Below, piece by piece: positions 8,961 through 18,657 of a stretch of DNA of 64,000 bases (positions within the stretch are counted from its first letter, which is position 1; each line of letters opens with the position of its first letter). Origin of the DNA: Yoonia sp. F2084L (lineage in GTDB: Bacteria; Pseudomonadota; Alphaproteobacteria; Rhodobacterales; Rhodobacteraceae); contig NZ_JALKAH010000005.1 of the NCBI RefSeq assembly GCF_023015625.1, positions 553,913 to 617,912 on the forward strand. The letters are read 5' to 3'. The notes beneath the pieces were generated by a model that searched no databases, was not told the DNA's origin, and saw nothing but the letters and a program-made list of their open reading frames with translations. A program made the position numbers and the translations under genes.

Positions 8961-9759
8961 TGCAAAGACGGATCCTGCCATCATCGCAATCGCCAACCAA
9001 AAGGGTGGGGTAGGTAAAACAACAACAACAATAAACCTAGGCGCCGCTTTGGCGGAGAAAGGCAGCCGAGTGCTATTGATCGACCTTGATCCGCAGGGCA
9101 ATGCATCAACTGGCCTTGGTATTGATCAAGAAATGCGAAAGGCCACGACATATGACCTTATTGCAGGCGATGTCACACTCAAACAAGCAATACAGCAGAC
9201 TTCCGTCAACAACCTCAGCATTGTTCCTGCGACGACAGATCTAAGCTCTGCCGATCTCGAATTGATCGACAACACCAAACGAAGCTTTCTGCTGCGTGAT
9301 GTCTTGCGCGATGATGATGTGTCCACCCTAGGGTTCGACTACATATTGATTGATTGTCCACCATCGCTCAATATATTGACTGTGAACGCGATGGTGGCAG
9401 CGCATTCCCTGCTTGTCCCGCTCCAAAGCGAGTTTTTTGCCTTGGAAGGTCTGTCGCAACTGATCCTCACCGTTCGCGATGTTCGGCAAACCGCAAATCC
9501 CGATCTGCGGATCGAAGGGATCGTCCTGACCATGTACGACAGGCGCAACAACTTGTCGCTTCAGGTCGAAGATGATGCCCGCGAAAACATGGGTGATATG
9601 GTTTTCACCACGGTCATCCCGCGTAATGTCCGCCTGAGTGAAGCCCCGTCTTTTGCAGTGCCGGTCCTAACCTACGATAGTGGGTCCAAAGGCAGCTCGG
9701 CCTATCGCGCGTTGGCTAAGGAACTGAACGCGCGCACCAAGAATAAAAGGGCTGCATAG
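8950..9759 (+). CDS. parA: Chromosome-partitioning ATPase ParA
   Basis: The 269-residue protein has the deviant Walker A motif ANQKGGVGKTTTTINL with the signature lysine, then DLDPQGNASTGLG and DYILIDCPPSLNILT (Walker B). ParA binds DNA non-specifically as an ATP dimer and forms the gradient that pulls ParB-parS complexes apart. The start is a TTG at 8950 that overlaps rsmG by 11 bases; no ATG lies between it and the Walker motif, so this non-AUG start seems real. parB follows with no gap. The absence of an N-terminal helix-turn-helix marks it as the chromosomal (Soj) type rather than plasmid P1 type. Confidence 0.95.
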   Translation: MSNNAKTDPAIIAIANQKGGVGKTTTTINLGAALAEKGSRVLLIDLDPQGNASTGLGIDQEMRKATTYDLIAGDVTLKQAIQQTSVNNLSIVPATTDLSSADLELIDNTKRSFLLRDVLRDDDVSTLGFDYILIDCPPSLNILTVNAMVAAHSLLVPLQSEFFALEGLSQLILTVRDVRQTANPDLRIEGIVLTMYDRRNNLSLQVEDDARENMGDMVFTTVIPRNVRLSEAPSFAVPVLTYDSGSKGSSAYRALAKELNARTKNKRAA

Positions 9760-10647
9760 ATGGCACGTAACACAAAAAGGTCCCGTGGTTTAGGGCGCGG
9801 TCTCTCGGCCCTCATGTCTGATGTGGCCGCCGATGACACACCGCAGGCACAGCCCAAACGCCCGGATCTGGTTGTCCCCATCGAACAGGTTCAGCCCAAT
9901 CCGGACCAGCCGCGCCGCACTTTCGATGATGATGCGTTGAATGAACTCTCTGCGTCCATTGCAGAAAAGGGTGTTATCCAGCCGCTCATTGTACGGCAGT
10001 CACCCACCGCAGTGGCGACTTATGAAATCGTTGCCGGTGAACGTCGCTGGCGTGCGGCGCAAATGGCCAAGTTGCACGAAATCCCTGTGCTGCTGCGCGA
10101 TTATGACGATACCGAAGTCCTTGAAATCGCGATTATCGAAAACATCCAAAGGGCTGATTTGAACCCGATGGATGAGGCTGCGGGCTACAAGCAGTTGATG
10201 GACAGATTTGGCCACACACAAGATAAGCTCGCGTCGGCGCTTGGCAAAAGCCGCAGTCATATCGCAAATCTTTTGCGTCTCTTAAATCTGCCGGAAGAGG
10301 TGCAGCGCTATCTGGTCACCGGTCAGATCTCCGCAGGTCATGCCCGCGCGCTCGTCGGTCACGATCAAGCGGTTGAGCTTGCACGCGAAGTGATCCAAAG
10401 AAAACTCTCGGTCCGTGAAACAGAACAACTTGCCAAAAAAGGGCCAGCCATCAAAAAGCGATCCGTGCCCGGTGCACCGGTTCCCAAAGATGCAGATACC
10501 GTTCAAATCGAGAATGAGCTTTCAGCAACGCTCGGCATGAAAGTCACGATAGACCACCCGGCTGGCTCTGACGGAGGCAAAATGGTGATTGGCTACAAAT
10601 CGCTGGAACAACTTGACGATCTTTTACGTGCCTTGTCCGGCGGTTAG
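9760..10647 (+). CDS. parB: Chromosome-partitioning protein ParB
   Basis: The 295-residue protein starts with a basic stretch (SRGLGRGLSAL), the ParA-interaction box typical of chromosomal ParB. The CTPase/clamp domain has GERRWRAAQMA (near residue 92) and IAIIENIQRADLNPMDEA. A helix-turn-helix follows (ALGKSRSHIANLLRLLNLP), then a C-terminal dimerisation domain. It binds the two parS sites upstream. It starts on the base after the parA stop, so the genes are coupled, and it converges on hemW with a 4-base overlap. Confidence 0.95.
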   Translation: MARNTKRSRGLGRGLSALMSDVAADDTPQAQPKRPDLVVPIEQVQPNPDQPRRTFDDDALNELSASIAEKGVIQPLIVRQSPTAVATYEIVAGERRWRAAQMAKLHEIPVLLRDYDDTEVLEIAIIENIQRADLNPMDEAAGYKQLMDRFGHTQDKLASALGKSRSHIANLLRLLNLPEEVQRYLVTGQISAGHARALVGHDQAVELAREVIQRKLSVRETEQLAKKGPAIKKRSVPGAPVPKDADTVQIENELSATLGMKVTIDHPAGSDGGKMVIGYKSLEQLDDLLRALSGG

Positions 10648-11813
10648 TCCTCTAACAGCTTTCGCAAAACAGCATTCAGAACAGGGTATCCTTGCTGTGA
10701 CAGACGCAACGTTTCTGTATTGTATTCCAACATGCCGATTTCGACTAAACCGTTGATTTTGTTAATTAATATGTTATCAGATAGCTGCGAAAACCGGGCA
10801 ACGCTTACCCCGTCGCGCAATCGCATTCCCATCAGTAAGAACTCAGCAAACTGATCATCCAAGCTCAGCACATCTCGGCACAAATCTCCATTTCCGGTTT
10901 GGCGGACCTGGGACAGCCAAGCGGCTGGTGCGCGGGGCGCTTCGGTCGCAAAACGTGTCCCGCCCAGCGTTAACCGACCATGCGCACCGGGTCCGATCCC
11001 GGCGTAGTCCCCATACTTCCAATAGATTTTGTTGTGGGTGCTCTCACATCCCGGGCGTGCATGATTGGACACTTCATATCCCGCAAAACCCGTGTCCTCG
11101 CAGACGCCCTGCGTCAATGCATACATATCAGCGGCAACATCGTCGTCTGGCAATCCCCGCAATTTGCCCGCCGCATAGCGATCACCGAATGCGGTCCCAT
11201 CCTCGATCGTCAATTGGTAAAGCGACAGGTGGTCAACCGCCAACCCAAGGGCTTGCCGCAATTCGGCCTCCCAGTCTTTCAGCGTTTGACCCTGCCGCGC
11301 ATAAATCAGGTCAAAACTTACGCGATCAAAAACACTGCGCGCAATGTCAAAGGCCTGCATTGCTTCTGACGCACTATGCAAACGGCCCAAGGCTTTCAAA
11401 TCCGCATCGTTTAACGCCTGAACGCCCATCGACACCCGGTTCACGCCAGCATCGCGATATCCTGCGAACCGGCCCGCTTCCACTGAAGTTGGATTTGCCT
11501 CCAGCGTCACCTCAATATCGTTCGCGATAGGCCATGTTGCGCGTATCTTTGTTAAGATCGCATCAACAACATCAGGATCCATCAAACTGGGCGTACCACC
11601 TCCAAAAAAGACAGACCGCAGCACGCGTCCTTCTGTCTCGGCACCGATGCGTGCTATTTCACTGACATAGGCATCGGCCCATGCCCTTTGATCAATCTGT
11701 GCCACAACATGGCTGTTGAAATCACAATAGGGGCACTTTGCCTGACAAAACGGCCAATGGATATAAAGGCCAAAGCCCCCGTTTTCCCAATCCTCAGGCA
11801 AAGCAACCCGCAA
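10644..11813 (-). CDS. hemW: Radical SAM heme chaperone HemW (HemN-like)
   Basis: The 389-residue protein has the radical SAM triad CQAKCPYC (Cys23, Cys27, Cys30) directly followed by Asp-Phe, and FFGGGTPSLM in the SAM-binding region. This is the family once annotated as oxygen-independent coproporphyrinogen III oxidase. It lacks the N-terminal extension of true HemN, so the heme-chaperone role of HemW is more likely. The start is a TTG (complement of 11811-11813) inside the rdgB 3' end, giving a 20-base overlap. It is last in the leftward rph-rdgB-hemW group. Confidence 0.85.
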   Translation of the reverse strand: MRVALPEDWENGGFGLYIHWPFCQAKCPYCDFNSHVVAQIDQRAWADAYVSEIARIGAETEGRVLRSVFFGGGTPSLMDPDVVDAILTKIRATWPIANDIEVTLEANPTSVEAGRFAGYRDAGVNRVSMGVQALNDADLKALGRLHSASEAMQAFDIARSVFDRVSFDLIYARQGQTLKDWEAELRQALGLAVDHLSLYQLTIEDGTAFGDRYAAGKLRGLPDDDVAADMYALTQGVCEDTGFAGYEVSNHARPGCESTHNKIYWKYGDYAGIGPGAHGRLTLGGTRFATEAPRAPAAWLSQVRQTGNGDLCRDVLSLDDQFAEFLLMGMRLRDGVSVARFSQLSDNILINKINGLVEIGMLEYNTETLRLSQQGYPVLNAVLRKLLED

Positions 11814-12402
11814 TCAATTTGGCAAAAGCATCCGCCCGGTGGCTGATGTTGTTCTTTTCCCAACGGTCCATCTCACCAAAGGTGATGTCATACCCATTTG
11901 GCTGGAAAATTGGATCATACCCATGCCCTTGATCGCCGCGCATTGGCCAGACAATCTGGCCTGGCATGACTCCCGGAAACACTTCATCATGGCCATCTGG
12001 CCAAGCCAGAACCAACGTACAGCAAAACCGAGCGGTCCGCGGAAAAGGTGCAGAAACAGACTCTAACTCTGCCCAACTGCGCTCCATCGCCATCTTAAAG
12101 TCACGACCATTGGGTGTTTCAGCCCAATCAGCGGTATAGACCCCGGGCGCACCACCAAGTCCGTCAATCTCAATCCCACTATCATCCGACAACGCTGGCA
12201 AACCGGTTGCCTTCGCCGCAGCATGCGCCTTGATACGTGCGTTCCCGGCAAAGGTGGTTTCGGTCTCTTCAGGCTCTGGCAGCCCATGATCCGCGTTTGA
12301 CGTCAATGATACCCCATAGGGCTTCAGAAGATCAGCGATCTCCTCCAGCTTCCCTTGGTTATGGGTCGCAATGACCAGTTCCTTGCCGTCAAAACGCCGC
12401 AT
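11794..12402 (-). CDS. rdgB: dITP/XTP pyrophosphatase RdgB
   Basis: The 202-residue protein starts LVIATHNQGKLEEI, the HAM1/RdgB nucleotide-binding motif, followed by GLPALSDDSGIEIDGLGGAPG and SHRADAF near the C-terminus. The enzyme removes deaminated purine nucleoside triphosphates such as dITP and XTP from the pool. Its ATG overlaps the stop of rph (TGATG arrangement), so the two are translationally coupled. The rph-rdgB-hemW order is common in alphaproteobacteria. Confidence 0.94.
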   Translation of the reverse strand: MRRFDGKELVIATHNQGKLEEIADLLKPYGVSLTSNADHGLPEPEETETTFAGNARIKAHAAAKATGLPALSDDSGIEIDGLGGAPGVYTADWAETPNGRDFKMAMERSWAELESVSAPFPRTARFCCTLVLAWPDGHDEVFPGVMPGQIVWPMRGDQGHGYDPIFQPNGYDITFGEMDRWEKNNISHRADAFAKLIAGCFA

Positions 12403-13109
12403 CAGCTGACAGCAGCCAATTGGATAGCAGTCAGCTCAGACACACCTTTTTCGGCCAGATCAACCAACCCGTCCATCTGCGCACGGGTAAAGGTAGACCC
12501 CTCAGCGGACATCTGAATTTCAATCAACTTCCCGCCAGTCATGACGAAATTCCCATCAACGCCCGCTTCGCTATCCTCAGGGTAGTCCAAATCCAGCACC
12601 TCTTGTCCCGCATAGATCCCGCAGGATATCGCTGCGACCGGATCAATCAACGGATCGCTAATCACATCACCTGCCTTTATCAATTTCTGCACGGCCAGCT
12701 TCAAAGCAACCCAACCACCCGTGATAGACGCACAGCGCGTCCCGCCATCAGCCTGAATCACGTCGCAATCCACAACGATCTGCCGCTCGCCCAGTGCCAC
12801 ACGGTCAACACCGGCGCGCAAAGACCGCCCAATCAGGCGCTGAATTTCCTGCGTGCGCCCTGATTGCCCATTCTTGGCCTCGCGACGCATGCGTGTGTTC
12901 GTCGCACGTGGCAGCATTCCGTATTCTGCCGTGACCCAGCCCAATCCTGAATTCTTCAGGAATGGCGGTACCCGTTCATCAATTGTCGCAGTGCACAAAA
13001 CATGCGTATTCCCGCATTTAATCAGGCAAGAGCCCTCAGCATGCATCGTTACGCCCGTTTCAATGGAAACTTCGCGCATTTCGTTCGTCTGACGGCCTGA
13101 TGGACGCAT
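12402..13109 (-). CDS. rph: Ribonuclease PH
   Basis: From the ATG at 13109 the protein is 235 residues, the usual RNase PH size. It starts [17 protein letters not shown], which is the canonical N-terminus. It has [20 protein letters not shown] and [15 protein letters not shown], parts of the phosphate-binding and catalytic core. The enzyme trims the 3' ends of tRNA precursors by phosphorolysis. The open frame continues upstream without homology, so the longer start is rejected. It is divergent from hrcA across 115 bases. Confidence 0.95.
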   Translation of the reverse strand: MRPSGRQTNEMREVSIETGVTMHAEGSCLIKCGNTHVLCTATIDERVPPFLKNSGLGWVTAEYGMLPRATNTRMRREAKNGQSGRTQEIQRLIGRSLRAGVDRVALGERQIVVDCDVIQADGGTRCASITGGWVALKLAVQKLIKAGDVISDPLIDPVAAISCGIYAGQEVLDLDYPEDSEAGVDGNFVMTGGKLIEIQMSAEGSTFTRAQMDGLVDLAEKGVSELTAIQLAAVS

Positions 13110-13171
13110 GGGGTCTCTCCTATCGGTTGCACTGCGGGGATACGCTGCCCACATATGAAATCCAACCCCGA

Positions 13172-13199
13172 TTGACGCGGGCGCGATCTTCGTTTTAAT
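13172..13199 (+). promoter_or_regulatory. Likely promoter of hrcA-grpE
   Basis: TTGACG (13172-13177) and TTTAAT (13194-13199) are separated by 16 bases and end 25 bases before the hrcA ATG. This looks like a housekeeping promoter. No CIRCE element (TTAGCACTC-N9-GAGTGCTAA) was found in the rph-hrcA gap, so HrcA does not seem to repress its own promoter here. Confidence 0.45.
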
Positions 13200-13224
13200 T
13201 GCGCCGCCCTTGCCTGAGGATGTG

Positions 13225-14289
13225 ATGACCCAACAACCGCCAAATATCGACGAAATGAATGACCGCTCGCGCGAAGTCTTTCGGCGCGTTGTAGAAGGGT
13301 ATCTGGAAAGCGGCACACCTGTCGGGTCCCGGACCCTGACGCGCGACTTCTCGGAAAAGATCAGCGCTGCGACGATCCGCAATGTGATGCAAGACCTCGA
13401 ATTCCTTGGGCTTGTCGGCAGTCCGCATGTCAGCGCTGGGCGTATCCCAACACAACTTGGCCTGCGTATGTTTGTTGATGGGTTGCTTGAGGTTGGCGAT
13501 CTTGATGGAAAAGACCGCGAAACCATAGACCGCACGCTCACAACCAATGACCAAGACGTCACTTCCGTGCTTGATCAGGTCGGCACCGCGCTATCCGGGG
13601 TGACGCATGGGGCAAGCCTCGTGTTGACGCCAAAACACGAAGCGCCCATCAAACACATTGAATTCGTTTCACTCTCTCAAGACCGCGCTCTTGTGGTCCT
13701 GGTCTTTGGCGATGGGCATGTCGAGAACCGTGTTTTCACTCCGCCTCCCGGCCAAACGCCGTCTTCGATGCGCGAGGCGGCGAATTTCCTCAACGCCATA
13801 GCTGCCGGTCACACTTTGTCCGAACTGGGTGCCGTCATTGCCCGAGAGATCGCCGCACGCCGCCAAGAGATCGACACGCTCGCGGCAGAACTGATCTCTG
13901 ATGGTTTTGCCCTTTGGGAAAACGAAGGCGAAGCGACCGAACGGCTGATCGTGCGCGGACGTGGCAACCTGCTGGGTGAGGGCGAAAACGAAGCTGATCT
14001 TGAACGGATCAGGACCCTCTTTGACGACCTTGAACGCAAGCGTGATATCGCCCAATTCCTTGATCTGGCCGAAGAAGGTGAGGGCGTGCGCATTTTTATT
14101 GGCTCTGAGAACAAATTGTTCTCTTTATCGGGTTCATCTCTCGTCGTTTCCCCTTATATGAACGCCGACCGAAAGATTATTGGCGCGGTCGGCGTGATCG
14201 GGCCAACACGGCTCAATTATGGGCGCATCGTGCCGATTGTGAATTATACCGCAAAGCTGGTTGGCAAAATGATCGCTGACCGCTCTTAA
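13225..14289 (+). CDS. hrcA: Heat-inducible transcription repressor HrcA
   Basis: From the ATG at 13225 the protein is 354 residues. The winged-helix N-terminus has [20 protein letters not shown] and [17 protein letters not shown], the HrcA DNA-binding signature, followed by [20 protein letters not shown]. The GAF-like and dimerisation regions fill the rest. HrcA represses groE and dnaK-type operons at CIRCE sites and is folded by GroEL. Upstream in-frame TTG and GTG codons exist, but ATG is preferred. grpE follows 11 bases later, the usual hrcA-grpE pair. Confidence 0.95.
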   Translation: MTQQPPNIDEMNDRSREVFRRVVEGYLESGTPVGSRTLTRDFSEKISAATIRNVMQDLEFLGLVGSPHVSAGRIPTQLGLRMFVDGLLEVGDLDGKDRETIDRTLTTNDQDVTSVLDQVGTALSGVTHGASLVLTPKHEAPIKHIEFVSLSQDRALVVLVFGDGHVENRVFTPPPGQTPSSMREAANFLNAIAAGHTLSELGAVIAREIAARRQEIDTLAAELISDGFALWENEGEATERLIVRGRGNLLGEGENEADLERIRTLFDDLERKRDIAQFLDLAEEGEGVRIFIGSENKLFSLSGSSLVVSPYMNADRKIIGAVGVIGPTRLNYGRIVPIVNYTAKLVGKMIADRS

Positions 14290-14300
14290 AGGGAAAACTG

Positions 14301-14858
14301 ATGTCTGAGAAAGACGAAGAATTGCAAAGCCTTGATGAACTCGCCGCGGAAGGCGATGAATTGGACTTCGACGCGGCCGAAGCCAGCTTTGATGAAATTG
14401 AAGCGCTGCGCGCTGAACGCGACGATTTCCGCGACAAATTCATGCGCGCCCTGGCGGATACAGAAAATACACGCAAACGCGCGGACCGCGACCGGCGCGA
14501 GGCCGAAAACTATGGCGGCTCCAAGCTCGCCCGCGATATGCTGCCGGTCTACGACAATATGCGCCGCGCCTTGCAGTCCTCAGATGAGGCCGAGCAGGAC
14601 GTGAACAAGGCGCTGCTTGAAGGTGTTGAACTGACAATGCGCGAGCTGATCAGCGTCTTCAAAAAGCATGGCATTGACCCAATCGTTCCAGAAGTCGGCG
14701 ATAAATTCGACCCGCAGATGCATCAGGCCATGTTCGAAGCACCGGTGCCGGGTACCAAAGCAGGTGAAATCATTCAGGTCGCCGCCGAAGGTTTCATGCT
14801 GCACGATCGTCTGCTGCGCCCTGCGCAGGTTGGCGTGTCATCGACGCCCGCATCTTGA
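14301..14858 (+). CDS. grpE: Nucleotide exchange factor GrpE
   Basis: The 185-residue protein has a long charged N-terminal coiled coil (residues about 1-70), then FMRALADTENTRKRADRD. The C-terminal beta-wing region includes GVELTMRELISVFKKHGI and KFDPQMHQAMFEAP. GrpE releases ADP from DnaK. It lies directly after hrcA, and its TGA overlaps the TTG start of the next gene. dnaK and dnaJ are not in this window. Confidence 0.95.
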   Translation: MSEKDEELQSLDELAAEGDELDFDAAEASFDEIEALRAERDDFRDKFMRALADTENTRKRADRDRREAENYGGSKLARDMLPVYDNMRRALQSSDEAEQDVNKALLEGVELTMRELISVFKKHGIDPIVPEVGDKFDPQMHQAMFEAPVPGTKAGEIIQVAAEGFMLHDRLLRPAQVGVSSTPAS

Positions 14859-15907
14859 TCAAGAGCCTCTTCGCGGGGGCTCTTTGCTTTGTTCTTTGGG
14901 TCAGCGCCGCCTTCGCGCAAGGCTTTCCCGAAGACCTTGATTTTTACGTCAACGACTATGCCGATCTGCTGACCGATGGTCAGGAGCAGGATTTGCGCGC
15001 TATTTTGGACGAACTATATACAGAGCGCGGCATCGAGTTCACCGTCCTGACCATCAGCCGCATGTCCGATTATGGGCACACGGGCAGCATCGAAAGCTTT
15101 GCCACCGATGTGTTCAACGCGTGGGGTATCGGTGACGCCGAACGCAACGATGGTTTGTTGCTCTTAGTGTCCCATCTGGATCGCGAATTGCGGATTGAAG
15201 TCGGCGCAGGCTACGGCACGACGCTGAATGATCCCATGGGACGTGTCATTGATACCAAGATCGTGCCGAATTTCAGACTAGATGAATACGCAGATGGCAT
15301 TCGCGCTGGCGTGGAAGAGGTGATCTATCAGGTGGCAGGTGCAACGCCGGGGACGTATGATGCGTCACCTTTCCAGCAATGGTGGATCAGCATTAAACGC
15401 TTCATCACAAACCTTGGTCTGTGGCTGCTGGCACCTTTCGCCGCGATTGTCCCCTTTGTTGTTGGCTTTGTCCGCCGTATCCGCCGCAATCGCCTGCGGA
15501 TTTGCCCAACTGACGGATCACGCATGCGCCGCTATTTGGAAGAAACCGAAGACGACAGCCTGTCACCCGGTCAGCTGATGGAAGAGCGGCTTGAAAGCGT
15601 CGACTACGACGTCTGGTACTGTGAAAGCTGTGATCACGTGACAATCGAAGGCTATCGCGCATGGTTTTCACGCTACGGAGCCTGCCGAGAATGCAAGTTC
15701 CGTACGGTCGAAGGGGACAGTCGCGTGGTGCAATCCGCGACCTATTCCTCAACCGGGTTACGAGAGACAGATTACAACTGCCATCATTGCCAAGCGCGGT
15801 ACACGGTCACGACAACGATCCCGCGGAAGAAACGAAGCTCTTCGTCTGGCGGCAGCAGTCGCGGCGGCGGGCGCTCCAGCGGCGGTGGCGCGAGCGGGAG
15901 TTGGTAA
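14855..15907 (+). CDS. TPM-domain membrane protein with cysteine-pair region and Gly/Ser tail
   Basis: The 350-residue protein has a signal peptide (LFAGALCFVLWVSAAFAQG) and a TPM domain (residues about 25-160, with YVNDYADLLTDGQEQDL and LRIEVGAGYGTTLND). A membrane helix follows near residue 190 (LWLLAPFAAIVPFVVGFV). The cytoplasmic part has several cysteine-containing pairs (CESC, CREC, CHHC) that could bind zinc, and it ends in a run of Gly, Ser and Arg closing ASGSW. TPM proteins act in the envelope; some bind metal or assist photosystem II repair in plants. The bacterial role is unclear. The start is TTG in a 4-base overlap with grpE, and it converges on mutS with 1 base between stops. 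Confidence 0.8.
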   Translation: MIKSLFAGALCFVLWVSAAFAQGFPEDLDFYVNDYADLLTDGQEQDLRAILDELYTERGIEFTVLTISRMSDYGHTGSIESFATDVFNAWGIGDAERNDGLLLLVSHLDRELRIEVGAGYGTTLNDPMGRVIDTKIVPNFRLDEYADGIRAGVEEVIYQVAGATPGTYDASPFQQWWISIKRFITNLGLWLLAPFAAIVPFVVGFVRRIRRNRLRICPTDGSRMRRYLEETEDDSLSPGQLMEERLESVDYDVWYCESCDHVTIEGYRAWFSRYGACRECKFRTVEGDSRVVQSATYSSTGLRETDYNCHHCQARYTVTTTIPRKKRSSSSGGSSRGGGRSSGGGASGSW

Positions 15908-15908
15908 T

Positions 15909-18536
15909 CTAGAGTTTGCTTTTTAACTCATAGATCAATGCCAACGCCTCTTTCGGCGTCAAATCATCCGGCAAAACCGTCTTTAGCTGATCTTCCACCG
16001 CAGATGTTTTGGCTGGTGCAGGCTTCGGCGCAGGCGTCGCGGCAAACAAAGGCAGATCATCAATGATGGCCTTACGAGAACTGCCGCCCTCACGTTCACC
16101 CTTTTCCAATGCCTCCAGAACGACCTTGGCGCGCTCCACCACAACAGGCGGCAGCCCGGCCAAACGCGCCACTTGCACCCCATAACTGCGATCTGCAGTC
16201 CCGCGTTTCACCTCATGCAGGAAAATCACATCGCCTTCCCATTCTTTGACGGTGACAGTGGCGTTGTCCACGCCATCCAGTTTCGCTGAAAGCGCCGACA
16301 TTTCGTGATAATGAGTGGCAAAAAGTGCGCGACACCGGTTCACATCATGCAAATGCTCTAAAGTGGCCCAGGCAATCGACAACCCGTCATAGGTTGCTGT
16401 CCCGCGTCCGATTTCATCCAGGATCACCAATGCCCTGTCATCGGCCTGATTCAGGATTGCAGCCGTCTCAACCATCTCGACCATAAAGGTCGAGCGCCCA
16501 CGCGCCAGATCGTCAGATGCGCCAACCCGGCTAAAAATCTGGCTGACAATCCCGATATGTGCTTCAGACGCAGGCACAAAACTCCCCATTTGCGCTAAAA
16601 TCGCCAACAACGCGTTCTGTCGCAGGAAAGTCGACTTACCGGCCATGTTTGGACCGGTCAGCAACCAGATTGGCGCGTCAGTCAGCCCGCAGTCATTCGC
16701 AATAAATGGCGCACCGTCCTTTTGCAGCGCAGCCTCAACGACCGGATGCCGCCCACCCGAAACCTCAAATGCACGACTATCGTCCACGCGTGGTCGTATC
16801 CAGTTTTCGGTTATGGCAAGGTGCGCAAGCGCGGTCATCAGATCAATCTCGGACAAAGCGCGTGCGAGTGCGCCCAATGGCCCGGCTTGTGCAATAATTG
16901 CTTCAGTTAGGCTGGAATAGAGCCTCTTTTCGATCTCTAACGCACGTCCACCCGCGTTCAGAATACGCGTCTCGATCTCGGACAATTCTACAGTCGTAAA
17001 TCGCACTTGATTGGCCGTCGTCTGGCGATGAATGAAGGTCTCATTCAAAGGTGGGGCCATCATCTTGTCGGCATGTGTCGCTGTTGTCTCGATGAAGTAA
17101 CCCAGCACGTTATTGTGCTTGATCTTCAGAGAAGAAACGCCCGACGCCTCAATGAACTCTGCCTGCATCCCTGCAATCACAGATCGACCTTCATCGCGCA
17201 GCCTGCGTACTTCATCCAGTTCAGCATCGTAGCCCGGCGCAATGAACCCGCCATCGCGGGACAAAAGCGGCGGTTCGGCGATCAAAGCCTGATCCAGCAG
17301 ATCTAGCAATGCGTCGTGTCCGGTCAAATCACGCGCAGCGCTCGCCAGAATTTCTGGCAAGTCGGCTGTCAGCCGCTGGGAAAGCTGCGTCGCCTGCCCA
17401 ATCGTGTTTCGAATGGCGGCCATATCGCGCGGACCGCCGCGATCCAGCGCCAATCGCGACAAGGCGCGATCGACGTCATGCACACTGCGCAGTGCATCAC
17501 GGATATCTTCAACCAACCGTGCGTTTTCAGTCAGAAAAGCAACCGCATCCAGCCGCGAAGCGATTACTTCGGCGCTACAAGAGGGCGATGCCAAGCGCCG
17601 TTCCAGCAAACGCGCCCCTCCGGCGGTTGCTGTCCGATCAATGCAATGCAAAAGCGAGCCTTGCTTGCCGCCACTCATTGATTGGGTCAGTTCAAGCGAT
17701 TTGCGCGTCGCGGCATCAATCTGCATCGCAGATGATTGCCCCTCCTGGACAGGTGGGCGGAGCAAAGGCAGATTACCGCGTTGGGTAATATCCAGATACT
17801 CCGCAACGGCAGACATAGCCCCAATCTCGACCCTGCCGAAGCTGCCGAAAGCATCAAGCGATCCGACTTTATAGAGACTGCAAAGGCGCTTTTCGCCTGA
17901 CGTACTATCAAAAGCTGCTGCGCCCAAAGTCGTGAGCGTTGCACCTGAATCAGACACTATTCCAGCCCAATCAGCCTCATTTCCATCGGCAACGATCACT
18001 TCGCGCGGGGTCAATCGCGCCAGTTCGGGCCCCAATTTCGCCCCGCTGCAAAGCATCACATGAAACGCCCCGGTTGAGATATCGACCCAGGCCAACGCGC
18101 CTTCATCTCGTACCAAATGAAACGCCGCTAGGAAGTTATGACGGCGGGCATCCAGCAAGGAATCCTCGGTCAGCGTTCCCGGCGTCACCAGCCGCACGAC
18201 CTCGCGCTTCACAACGGCCTTGTACCCACGTTTCTTTGCCTCAGCCGGGCTTTCCATCTGTTCGCAAACAGCAACGCGAAACCCTTTGCGGATCAACGTC
18301 AGAAAATACCCTTCGGCCGCATGATGCGGGACACCGCACATCGGAATGTCCTGATCGTCGTGTTTGCCACGTTTCGTTAGCGCAATATCCAGAGCTTCTG
18401 CTGCGGCGACCGCGTCATCAAAGAACATCTCATAGAAATCACCCATCCGGTAAAACAGGATCGCATCAGGATGCTCTGCTTTAATCTCCAGATATTGCGC
18501 CATCATAGGCGTCGTGGTGCTTTTGGTGCTGTTCAT
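15909..18536 (-). CDS. mutS: DNA mismatch repair protein MutS
   Basis: The 875-residue protein has the mismatch-binding motif ILFYRMGDFYEMFFDDA (near residue 28, Phe-X-Glu type). The lever and clamp domains follow, then the ATPase with LTGPNMAGKSTFLRQNALLA, a DEIGRGTATYDGLSI Walker B region and the TTYD-like dimer contact. It recognises base mismatches and recruits MutL. Alphaproteobacteria lack MutH, so strand choice must work differently from E. coli. The ATG is preceded by a GGGGGA purine run and, 9 bases upstream, by a 13-base palindrome. It is divergent from the malic enzyme gene. Confidence 0.97.
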   Translation of the reverse strand: MNSTKSTTTPMMAQYLEIKAEHPDAILFYRMGDFYEMFFDDAVAAAEALDIALTKRGKHDDQDIPMCGVPHHAAEGYFLTLIRKGFRVAVCEQMESPAEAKKRGYKAVVKREVVRLVTPGTLTEDSLLDARRHNFLAAFHLVRDEGALAWVDISTGAFHVMLCSGAKLGPELARLTPREVIVADGNEADWAGIVSDSGATLTTLGAAAFDSTSGEKRLCSLYKVGSLDAFGSFGRVEIGAMSAVAEYLDITQRGNLPLLRPPVQEGQSSAMQIDAATRKSLELTQSMSGGKQGSLLHCIDRTATAGGARLLERRLASPSCSAEVIASRLDAVAFLTENARLVEDIRDALRSVHDVDRALSRLALDRGGPRDMAAIRNTIGQATQLSQRLTADLPEILASAARDLTGHDALLDLLDQALIAEPPLLSRDGGFIAPGYDAELDEVRRLRDEGRSVIAGMQAEFIEASGVSSLKIKHNNVLGYFIETTATHADKMMAPPLNETFIHRQTTANQVRFTTVELSEIETRILNAGGRALEIEKRLYSSLTEAIIAQAGPLGALARALSEIDLMTALAHLAITENWIRPRVDDSRAFEVSGGRHPVVEAALQKDGAPFIANDCGLTDAPIWLLTGPNMAGKSTFLRQNALLAILAQMGSFVPASEAHIGIVSQIFSRVGASDDLARGRSTFMVEMVETAAILNQADDRALVILDEIGRGTATYDGLSIAWATLEHLHDVNRCRALFATHYHEMSALSAKLDGVDNATVTVKEWEGDVIFLHEVKRGTADRSYGVQVARLAGLPPVVVERAKVVLEALEKGEREGGSSRKAIIDDLPLFAATPAPKPAPAKTSAVEDQLKTVLPDDLTPKEALALIYELKSKL

Positions 18537-18544
18537 GCATCCCC

Positions 18545-18557
18545 CGGGATCATCCCG
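18545..18557. promoter_or_regulatory. 13-base palindrome at the mutS start
   Basis: CGGGAT-C-ATCCCG is a perfect inverted repeat ending 8 bases before the mutS ATG (minus strand) and overlapping its ribosome-binding area. A second small hairpin, CGGGG-AAA-CCCCG, lies at 18581-18593. Either may affect mutS translation or the divergent promoter. No known operator matches. Confidence 0.3.
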
Positions 18558-18657
18558 CGCACACTAACAGCCCATGTTTGCGGGGAAACCCCGAAATGAA
18601 CCCGTTGCAGCCTTGTATCGGAACCCGCTATGTCTTGTGGGCTTAGAGGGGGACCAG

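Noticed and set aside
13110..13224. CIRCE element expected before hrcA
   Set aside because: The TTAGCACTC-N9-GAGTGCTAA pattern is absent from the rph-hrcA gap.
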